Shown here piece after piece: positions 12,329-22,435 of a DNA stretch of 64,000 bases. A model generated the notes under the pieces. That model had not been told where the DNA came from, made no database searches, and worked only from the letters and a program-made list of their open reading frames with translations. Source of the DNA: Dryas octopetala (Eukaryota > Streptophyta > Magnoliopsida > Rosales > Rosaceae); the NCBI GenBank assembly GCA_963921425.1, contig OY992836.1:4789825-4853824 (forward strand). The letters run 5' to 3'. Each line of letters opens with the position of its first letter. Position 1 is the stretch's first letter. A program made the position numbers and the translations under genes.

Positions 12329-13200
12329 ACCTGTAGACTCCCTTAATTTCAAAAGGATTATCCTATGAATTTCCAAAGAATTTATAGTATTTTAATTTTC
12401 TAGAAATAAATTTTGACTTCCCAAATTTTTTGGAAACACTCAAAGGGAAAATTGGTACTTTTATCTCATATTAAATTAGTACTAGTCAAGATGAGTTCGT
12501 ATGAATTTTCCTTGTATTTTTATGAGTTCGAAGCTATTTTTAATTAATTTTTAACATTTATAAAAGTAGGAAAATAGAAAAAATCCGAAAATAAAATAAA
12601 AGAGATGACATGTGGTGCACATCCAGCGCGCCACGTCAGCATTTAACGGCCATATCAGCCTCGATCCGTTAGATATTTGGAGAGAAGATCCTGGATTGAC
12701 ACAAATTGGATAATTCATGGTCATTTTTGTCACGTTTTGAAATTAACCGGTGGACCAAATTGAGAAACTGCCCAAAATTCGTGGACCAAAAATGTATTTA
12801 ACCCTTTTTTTTCTCTATTACAACAAACTAACAAAAATACCTAATTTGGGGTTTCAATCTATTATTTTAGTCATTTTTATGTCTATTAAATTTCAATTTT
12901 TGTGTATAAATTTCAATTTTTGAGATATTGTTACTTTACGATTTTGTAAGTTAGTGATTTTGTACGTGTATAAATATTTAAATTTCTAGTTTTGTAAGGT
13001 ATTGAGATTTGTAATAGAATTAATATTATGTTGCATGCATATGACATTACTTTGGTTTTTTCTTGAAAGAAATATCTGGTAATGTGAATTAAAATGAAAT
13101 TCAATTGATTATTTGATTTTGTGTTAATTTATTTATGGTTAAATTGATTTGAAGCATATGTATGCAGGAACAATGAGGTTTGACATTGTTTTTCACTTTT
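12329..13200. other. AT-rich spacer before the MuDR-type gene
   Basis: No gene. About 12740-12800 reads ggtggaccaaattgag then ggaccaaaaatgtatttaac, wording common at ends of plant MULE-type elements, so this could be near the left end of the element that carries the transposase at 13.2-15.6 kb. No inverted partner was found on the right side. Confidence 0.35.
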
Positions 13201-15640
13201 TGGGCCATGAGTAAGTGATTAGTAATGTAGTACCAGAAGAGTACAATGTCACTAATTTGATGATGGATGCGAAGGAAAATGCCATTGATGGAGGGCAAAT
13301 TTGTGCAGACGATGATATGCTTTTATGGGCTTTTGTACCTAAGACTAGTTATAAATTGGAGGTTACGACTAATAAACATTTGTTGGAAGTGTTTAGGCTT
13401 CATGAGTCTATGAAAGAGCCTAGCTAAAATTGATGTTCTTCTTGACCTTGTCCCATTGCAACCTAAAATAGTGGCATCTACCCCACCAACAAATCAACAT
13501 GTAGTAGTGGAACCGTCACCTATACATACTTCCCCACAAAAATCTTCAGCTTAATCCCTAGATAATGCACTAACTCGATCAATCTCCAAATCAATTTGAT
13601 GGCTATGATTATGAAATGGAGGAATTTGGTGATGACATGGTTGTGTGCGAAGGTGGGAGGTTTGGGTGGAGTGAATATGAAGATCATGATGTTGATGCTT
13701 ATTTGCAAAATCTCCAGGGTGATATGGGCCAAGATGATGAAATTCCTAATAGTGATAGTGAAGCTCAAATGATTCTAACCATATCAAGGGGATACAAGAT
13801 GCTTTTTCGGGGGAGGATGATGTTGTTTCTAGAATGTCCAAGTCCATGAAAGGTAAAGAATTCAAACGGATTGGTGATTGGGAAATTACATTGCAAAAAG
13901 ATCAGATTTTTGACAATGTGGACCACTTTAGACAGGTTTTGAAGGATTATATCATTCAAGATGGGTTCATCATAAATAGGATAAAAAATGAGAGGACTAG
14001 ATTCACTGCGAAGTGTTCTAACTCTAGTTGCCCATGGAGGATCTGTGATTCTCCTATGGGTGATCGAGTGACATTTCAAATTAATTCTTATGTTGGTGAA
14101 CACACTTGTGAGAGGGTCTAGAAAAACTCTGAGTCCATATTGATTGAGTGATCGAGTGATTCTTTATGGATTGCAGAGAAGTTTGAGTCCATATTGCAAA
14201 CCAATCCAAAAATGAAAATAAAAGTTTTGCTTGAAGAGTTGACGAAGAAATATGGGGTAGAGGCAGGAAAAGCAAAGTTATATAGAGCAAAGAACAAGGC
14301 CATTGGAAAATACAGTGGATACCATGTTGGTAGCTATGCCAAACTACACAAGTATGGAAATATTTTGAAGTTGAGAAATCCTTGCAGTTTAGTGCAAATT
14401 AAATCACATAGGATTGATGTATCAATGAATCCCAAATTTCAGAGATTTTTTGTTAGTTTTGCTTCACAAAGAAATTGATATCTTACTGGTTGTAGGCCAT
14501 TCATTGGCTTAGACGGGTGTTTCTTGAAAGGTCTTTTTGGGGGAGTGGTCTTATCTGCAGTTGCCTTGTATGCTAATAATGGGTTGTTTCCATTTGCAGT
14601 GTGGATTTGTGAGGGTGAGACAAATCAAACTTGGGAGTGGTTCTTGACTAACCTGCATCAATATATAGGAGAAAGGGATGAAAGAACCATTACATTCATG
14701 AGCGATAGGCAGAAAGGTATCCTAAATGCACTTCAAAAGGTTTTTCCTTATGATAATGTAAGGTTCTATGCAAGGCATATGTATGCCAATTTTAGACAAA
14801 AGTTTCCTAGAATCAGATTGAGGGGTTTGTTTTGGAAGGCTGTGAGGGCAACAAATACTAGAAATTTTAATGAGACTATGGCCCAAATTCAAGAGTAAGA
14901 TCGTGAAGCTTATGCATGGTTAATGAATGTTCATCCACATCATTGGTCTTGTCATGCATTTGATTATTTGGTCAAATCTGATCATGTGACCAACAACATG
15001 ACTGAGTCATTCAATAGTTTCTTAGGAAAGTCTAGACAGAGACCAATTCTAACTTTGTTGGAGACTTATAGAAAGAGGATCATGATGCAGTTGCAAATAA
15101 GACATCAAAAGGCTCTTAACTGGCCTACTCAAATTTCACCTGCTGTAAAACAAAAATTGGATGATGCACAAAAGGAAGGGAGGCATGTAAGGGTGATTTT
15201 GGCTGGTGGTGATGAATGTGAACTATTGGAAGAGGGTAGAACCGATGTTGTTGAATTGAATGCTAGATCATGTGAATGTCGAAGTTGGCAAATAAGTGGA
15301 AACTATGTAAGCATGCCATGACATGCATCAATAACAAGAGAGTAGATCCAGCTCAATATATTCACCCGATTTTAACCAAATAAGCTTATATGAGAACTTA
15401 TAGCTTTATGATCCACTCAATACCTGATGAAACCACTTGGCTAGAAATAGAATGTGATCATTTGCAGCCACCAGTTAGAAGGATCCCACCTGGGAGACCA
15501 AAGCTGAACAAAATAAGAGAACCAAATGAGCCAGTGAAGGGGAAGAGGTCCAACATACTTCGTTGTTCAGTGTGTGATGTTTTAGGCATAACAAGAGGTC
15601 TTGCCCCAAACTTAAGAGGGACAAGATGAGGTCCAGAGTT
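13200..15640 (+). pseudogene. MuDR-type MULE transposase, broken
   Basis: Pieces in order: an acidic N-terminal part (13215-13850, two frames), a MuDR-type DNA-binding region (13834-14121, FRQVLKDYIIQDGF and CPWRICDS), a helical linker (14194-14478), the MULE transposase core (14500-14898, FIGLDGCFLKG in a partly shifted frame, ANNGLFPFAVWICEGE, FMSDRQKGILNALQ, MYANFRQ), a further part (14923-15321, SDHVTNNMTESFN), a SWIM start (CECRSWQISG) and a terminal zinc knuckle (CSVCDVLG, about 15565). GLDG and MSDRQKG carry the expected catalytic Asp residues. Stops at 14119-14121, 14476-14478 and 14896-14898 and frame changes near 13830 and 15320 make it nonfunctional. The family cuts and pastes MULE DNA. 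It is a different lineage from the FAR1-type copy at 2-4 kb. Its 3' end was separated from downstream sequence by the Sirevirus. Confidence 0.87.
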
Positions 15641-15757
15641 GGGGTTTCTACATCAACATCAACACATGTAATTTCTCAATTTTAAATTGGTGTTTTTTTT
15701 TTTTAAATAGCATTTACTTGTTTGAGGCTTTGTCGTTTGACATTCCTAATTTCTTTT

Positions 15758-17403
15758 TGTTAGTTTCTAGGATTTGTTAATGTTGGCTATTTTCCGTGTC
15801 AAAACAATTGTATTAATTTGTATTTATTCACTCACAAGCTCTAGGCTAGATTTAGGACAAGGTCTGCTGCTTTGAAGAAGTCAAGAATGAACAAGTCACA
15901 AGGTATACTGCACTTCATTCATTTCATGAAATTAACAGATTTTTGTCTATTTGACTAGTCATTCACTGATCATAATGAACACTGTTTTTCACGTACAGTG
16001 ACTGTTACTTAAGTCACAGTTGCTACAGTGGGTCATTTCGGGTTTTGCTTTTTAAGCCCAATTCTTTGAAAGCCCATATTCTGTTTGGTATTAGACATGC
16101 ATGTGCACAACACATGACTTGGTTCCCCCAATGTTTTCAAATCAGATCTGATTCCTCTTTCCCATTCACGCACACACACTATTCATCATCTTCTTCATTC
16201 TGATTTTTAAATGCAAAATTCTTTTTGACAGCTGCTTATTTCTATCCTTAGTAAATACTAGGATACCCCTCTAGGACAAAGGAAATATGCCTTTAATCCG
16301 TCTCTTGTGGACAGCCATTGATTGGCTTCCACGTGGCATGGGCGAACATGCCTCTTGCGTGAGTGTGTACGGGTATATGGGCTGTTTTGGTGGAGATCTG
16401 TTCGGCATGTTTTATGAGCAATTTTAGAGCGTGAATTCGTGGGTTTTCACTGCTGGGTATTTTCCATGTGAGGTGCTCATCTTCATAATTTTCAGAAAAT
16501 GGTTTTTAATTCTTGAAAAATCACATAGAGATTTTCTGAAATTGTTTTTTGTTAAATCTGAAATTCTATATGGGTTTGAGTGCTTAAATGTCTTCATACA
16601 TACTTCAAACACATTCATTTTAGATTTAAGTTGAAGGATTCAATATTGATCTTTTCATGCCGATAGCTTGAGAAGATTGATCTTTGTTTGTGAATCCTAC
16701 ATTTGCATATCATGTTCATGCATTGATGAAACCACTGAGCTTGGTGCGGATTGGTGCCATGGGTTGATGAGCTTGGAGTGGAGCTGCCTTCTTCATGAAT
16801 GACCATCTGCCTTGCGTATGGAAGTTGCACAAAATGGGTAAGATAGCTGCCACTTAGTCTAGGACTTAGTGATAGAGCTTGTGTGCTGAGTACCCTCTTT
16901 TGTATTGAACTTCTGATTTAGTGGATTGCCTGGTCAGCTGGATAGACCCCCAGTTTTTACCCTTTGTGGTTTTTCTGGGTGAACATCTTGTGTGTTTCTG
17001 TCTTCCATATTTGTGTTGTTATGATTACTGACTCACTCATCTTTTAAACACAAATCTGTACTGGAGCTATTTGCTTAAAATTGATATATGACTTATATAA
17101 CTGTTTAGATAATCACACACCACTGTAGTTGTGGATAACACTGGGATGCCTATTGTGATGGGTCCTCTGAGTGTATAGGATGTCACTTGATCCTTGGTGT
17201 GTTTGACTTGTGTTGTTTTACTGAAGTGACTTTTGTTTTTTAGAAGTCAATGTGGAGTTTCACATTTTGTTACTGGACCGTCAGAGTTGTGTTTGGTTGA
17301 CTAGTTCGTGAGTGATCACATAAACCAAAAATTGGGGTCCGATCACTGAAAGTGAAATTAATCAAGTTAATTGAGTGAATAGATCACCTAAATTAAACTT
17401 TCA
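15758..17403 (+). repeat. 5' LTR of the Sirevirus
   Basis: Starts TGTTAGTTTCTAGG, ends AAACTTTCA. It contains the promoter-like part of the element; a G-box (ccacgtgg) lies at about 16330. Short open frames inside (about 16424-16830) are repeated unchanged in the 3' LTR and are not genes. Confidence 0.95.
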
Positions 17404-17420
17404 ATTGGTATCAGAGCGCT
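17404..17420 (+). other. primer binding site (tRNA-iMet type)
   Basis: The sequence attggtatcagagcgc directly follows the LTR. tggtatcagagc is the usual plant copia primer site, complementary to the 3' end of initiator tRNA-Met. Confidence 0.92.
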
Positions 17421-17477
17421 ACTCTAAAAGCAAATAGAGAGATCCTAGGGTGTTGTTTGTTTTCTAGGTGTGTCTAG

Positions 17478-19933
17478 ATGGAAAGAGATCGCGTTGCAGG
17501 ATCTTGCAACTCTCCTCCATTCTTTGATGGCAGCAACTACGCTGCTTGGAGAGAAAAATTTGAAATTTTTCTTGATGCCTATGATGAGTTGGCATATGAG
17601 TATCTCAATGTTGAGTGGATTCCTCCCACACAGATTGTTGATGGGATTGAAACTCCTAAGCCTAGGTCCGAATGGTCTTTTGCCGAAGTCACGGCCTCTA
17701 GCTCCAACAAGAAGGCTAGAAATGCTATTGTCACTGCACTGTCTTCCTCACAATTTGCACACATACAACATTGTGTCACGGCTAGGCAAGCTTGGAACAA
17801 ACTTAGGGTTGTTCATGAGGGGGACAAACAAGTTAGGTCACTTAAGCTTCAAATGGTACATGCCAAATTTGAAGAAATTAGGATGAAAGAGTCCGAGTCA
17901 TTTTCCGAGTTCTATGAAAGGTTGGAAGCCCTCACAAATGAAGCCATGTCCCTAGGTAAACCTTATGAGGAGTCTACCATTGTCCAAAAGGTTCTTAGAT
18001 CTCTACCTAAGAGATTTCAATCTAAGAAGCATGCAATACAAGAAGTCCAAAATTTGGATGAACTCAAAATTGGTAAATTGGTAGGAAAGCTTAAAACCTT
18101 TGAGATGGAACTTGAAATGGATGAAAGGGATAGCAAGAAGTCAAAAGATATTGCTTTGCAAAGTGTCAAAGAGATGAGTGAAAACTTGAGTGAAAAATCA
18201 TCCATGTCCGATGATGAGGTTGCCCTTTTTGTCAAAAGATTTAGACGAATTCTTAGAAATAAAGGGAGAGAAGCTAGAACTAGTGGTAACAACTTTAAGG
18301 AGTTCAAATTCAAACCTCAAGGAGAGAATTCATTTGAGAGAAAACAAGAGAGGAAGCCTAACTTTAAAGAGGGAAGAACAACCAAGAGAGATGTGAAATG
18401 TTACACTTGTGGTGGAATAGGTCACATAGCAATTGAATGTGCAAACAATAGAAAGAATCATTCTTCAAGTAAGAATAAAGCCATGAAAATTACTTGGAGT
18501 GATAGTGAGAGTGATGACTCAAATGATTGTGAGTCTTCTTCCGATGTTGAGGGTGATGAAGTTGCATTTGTTGCATCAATCAAGGAGATTGATCAAGTAG
18601 ATGGTGGGTCTGACTCAGAATCTGTTCCTGATGATGAGTCTTACACTGCACTTTGTGATAAGTATGACTTACTTTTCACCGAAACTCTTAGCATAAAGGA
18701 AGAAAATCAGAAACTAAAGAATGCTAAATTGAAATTGTGTGAGAAGATTGAATCATTAGAGAGTGAATTAGAAAGTGTGGCTATCTTGAAACAAAATTTT
18801 GAGAGTCAAGTCAAAGTGCTCAAGGAGAGCAACATCTACTTTAAATCTTTGAATGAAAAGCTTGAAAAAGAAGTTCATGAAGCAAATGAGAGCATTGTTG
18901 AGCTCACCATTGGGGCTGAAAAGGTTGATAGGATGCTTAGGATTGGAAAGCTTCATGGTGACAAAACCGGTTTGGGTTTTAGTGAAAATAGTCCTAGTGT
19001 ATCCAACACAAAGACCATTTTTGTCAAGTCAGAATCTGATCATAGTGTCAAAAAGGGTCTAGGTTTCATTGACATTGGTCAAAATGCATCTCATTCTAAG
19101 TCAAGTCAAGCCACATCAAGTGTCACACAAATTGATTGTTCTACTTCACTTAGAAAAACAAAGTTTGTCCCGGTTTGTCATCATTGTCATGTCAAGGGTC
19201 ACATTAGACCAAATTGCAACAAACTTAGAGGAAAGAAATCAAGTGAACCAAAGAGAAATGTTTCTCTACAAGAGCAAGTGAACAATCTACTCAAGGAGGT
19301 AACCAAAATTGCCTTACTTGTCACCCCACTTCCCAAAAATAAGCCAAGTCCACATCAAAGATGGGTTGTGAAGAGCTCCACTAAATGTCTAGTAACCTTG
19401 AATGCTTTTTCAGCCACTAAGAGGAATATTTGGTACCTAGATAGTGGGTGTTCCAAACATATGACGGGAGATAAGGAGGTCTTTACCTCTCTTGCTCCTT
19501 ATGATGGTGGTAGTGTGACTTTTGGAGGAGGAGAGAAGTCCTATGTGAGTGGAAAGGGGGTTGTACACATACCCGGTATACCCGAATTGAAAAATGTAAG
19601 ATTTGTTGATGGGCTAAATTCTAATTTGCTTAGCATTAGCCAACTTTGTGATGAATGGGGTGGTGAAGTGTGTATGTCCAAGAGTGGATGTAGAATTGTT
19701 GACTCCCAAGGAAGGGAGATCTTGAATGCCCCTAGGTCTAGGGATGATTGCTATGTGTTTGATGGCAATGTTGGAAAAATTGAGAATACTTGCAATAGAG
19801 CTATTGATGACACTAGCTCTCTTTGGCATCAAAGACTTGGTCACATTAATGTTCATGACCTTTACAAGTTGTCTAAGCATGAGGTTGTTAGAGGTCTTCC
19901 AAAGATAGGAAAGCCCGAAACTTTTGTTTGTGG
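17478..19933 (+). CDS. Sirevirus gag and protease, cut in the pre-integrase domain
   Basis: The frame opens with ATG 74 bp after the LTR. Residues ~1-230 form the copia gag core (FFDGSNYAAWREKFEIFL; SLKLQMVHAKFEEIRMKE). A CCHC zinc knuckle is at residues 308-321 (CYTCGGIGHIAIEC) and a second at 567-580 (CHHCHVKGHIRPNC). Between them is an acidic region and a coiled coil (~400-480). The aspartic protease site is at ~655 (LDSGCSKHM) and the gag-pre-integrase motif at ~781 (LWHQRLGHINVHDL). Gag packages element RNA; protease would cut the polyprotein. The reading frame is open throughout and then runs ~24 codons into the nested gypsy LTR before stopping at 20006. Two knuckles and the long spacer fit Sirevirus gag. 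Integrase and RT continue after the nested element at 28741. Confidence 0.93.
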
Positions 19934-21460
19934 TGATCTGACCATTATTTCATATACTTTTATACTCTTGTTCTTGGATTATTGTTATGTTTTAGAGTGT
20001 TTTTAGTTCGTTTTAATTTAGTTTTATATTTTTATAGGTTTGAAGAGTAAAGAGGAGAAAACAAAGCAAAAGGGATATTTTTGAAGTGGAAATTACTGGG
20101 CAAATCAGTCAAGTTCGCGGAATAAACTGCACCTCCTCGGAGCAAACCAGATGTTGTGCCCTATACCGTTGGAAAGATACGGATGTTAGCTTTCCGAGGA
20201 ATTTTACGGTTCGTGATTTGCATTTTTCTAGGAGAAGTTATGGCTATTTGACTGAAGGCAGTTCAGGCAGAAAAGTTTGTGCGAAAATGCAAAGTAATTT
20301 TTTTTAGATTTCTTTCTTGGAGCCCAATTGATGTTATGTGTATTTGGGAAATATCTAGAGGGATCCAGGTTTATTCTTTTAAGGTCTAATCCTATCTTTG
20401 TTGGGATTTTGGGTGCCAAATCATCAATGACAACTCATCATAAGAGTAATCCAAGTCCAACAAGGAAAGCTTTTACCAAAGAAGAAAAAGATTTGTTTCT
20501 TATTTAAAGGAAGGAGATCATCATCTTTTCGGGTGAGCTGAGAGGGAAGAAAGAGAGAGAAGAAGTGGCTGCCATCATTGTTTTATTCCATCCGTCGTCA
20601 TAGTTCATAAGTTTTTTTTAATGTTTTCTAGATTTTTAATTATGTTTTCTTTAAACATGAGCAACTAAACTCTTTTTCTAGGGATAGGATGATGCCCTAG
20701 CATGAATGTTTATGGTTTTTAATATTTATTCAATGGATTTCTAGTTTCTTTTAGATGAATGCTTAATCACTGTTTTAATTGTTGCTATTTGTTAAGTTCT
20801 TTGACTGCGCATCTTAGGGCTTTGCATCTAGTAATTTGAAGTTGAATTTGAGGCTGAGAGGCAATATAATTTGAATTAGCTTTTTGTGGTTGAGTGTGGT
20901 AAATTACATTGTTGCTCGAGAGAGAATAATGATTTGCTTGGTTCTCTTGTTTTCTAGAGCGTAATGAATCCTATTTGTTAAATTTGTGCCTGAGAAGGAT
21001 AAATTGCATGTTAGGGTATACGACCTTTGCCTGAGAAGGAAAGAATCATGCACTTAAGGAAAACTATGGTCTAAGTGTCTGAGAGGAACTTAGATACGAG
21101 AATTATCATCTAAAGAATTCAAAGAATTTGTTGAATGTATTAAAACCTAAACTGGATTGCTTGTGGTTGATTCCGAATCCCTAGTTCTTCCAATTGATTG
21201 TTAAACCATAATATTTTATTTTCATTAGTTTACTTATTGTTCTTGATCCTTGTTTTTAATTGTTGCGTTTTCATTTGCTCTCATCATAAATCATCACACT
21301 ACTCTTCTAAAGTCATTTTTAATTTTCAAGTTGTGTTTATTTTTATTAGATCCAAATAAGGAATTTAAATTTTTGAATTAAATTAATAATCCTCGTGGGT
21401 ACGACAACCTTTTATCCATATACTATATTACATCCACCCTGTATACTTGCAGGAAATTCA
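19934..21460 (+). repeat. 5' LTR of the nested gypsy-type element
   Basis: Same length as the 3' LTR with a constant offset of 7,280 bp. Short open frames in it (20086-20307; 20228-20419 minus) are repeated unchanged at 27366-27587 and 27508-27699 and are not treated as genes. Confidence 0.95.
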
Positions 21461-22435
21461 CCAAGTTTTTGGCGCCGTTGCCGGGGATTATTTAATTTAG
21501 TTTAGAATTTGGATTGCTAATTTTCATCTAATTTTTTTTTGTTTTCTAGTTAGTTTAGGAATACAATTTTTACTTTCTTAAAAAAAAAAAAAAAAAAAGA
21601 CTATTTTGACTTTTCTTTCCTTTCTAGATAAGGAGCTGAATTTTTTTGTTTGTGCCCATTTCCTAGATACAGCAAGAAAAAGAAATATCTCTTCCTTCCA
21701 AAAAAAATGTGCACGTGATTGATTTTGGCAAGTGGGGTTGAAATTGAAAAAGGAGAAGACAAGGAAAGCTAATTGGTGTAGGACCCATTATCTACTCTAA
21801 GAGATGGGCTTCTTCTCTTTCTAGCATCCATTCCTACCAGCAATACATATATCTCTTCTCAAATCAAAAAGGCTCGTTCACTTGCAGCAAGCGGAATTTT
21901 TTTTTTCAACTCAAAAGGATATCCGATCTCTCTTCTCTTATCAGCAAAGCTCCATCAACATCAAGCTCGACGCCGAAACCACCATCTTCGACTTCGGCAT
22001 TATCGGCAAGTTCCTTTCCTATTTTCTCAGCAAAGCCCATTGGCATCACAGCAAAGATTCATCACGTTTTTGGGTGATCTGAGTTTGACCCATCAGCTAA
22101 GTTGGCACTACCGATTTGAGTCCAAGTCGACGCTTCCCAAGACTTCCAGCCACTAGAATCCCTCTCTCCCCGTCGAGCAGAGCAAATGGGTATCATAGCT
22201 TTGTTTTGACGACAGCCCACAGTGGAGCCCCGTCGATTAACCGCTCCAGACTTCTGGTGAGTTGATATTTAATTTGAGATTCTAATTAGTTTGGATTTGC
22301 TGCCAATCCATTTGAAACAGAGGTAAATAGCACAAAGTGTATTTGGATTTTATTGGTTATTTTCCGGTATTTGTTGGTATTCTCTATTTGCCCATTTAAT
22401 TTGGGGGTCAATAAGTACAAGTTTGCACAAAGTGT
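21461..22435 (+). other. primer-site region and gag leader
   Basis: Starts with the conserved ttggcgccgttgccgggga primer-site block (about 21468-21487), then ~950 bp of noncoding leader with a poly-A run near 21580-21598. It ends at the gag ATG (22436). Confidence 0.75.

Noticed and set aside
16424..16830. Three short ORFs in the Sirevirus 5' LTR
   Set aside because: Repeated unchanged in the 3' LTR; no protein-like pattern.
20086..20307. 73-codon ORF in the gypsy LTR
   Set aside because: It is an exact repeat of the frame at 27366-27587 in the other LTR, so it tells of LTR identity and not of a gene.
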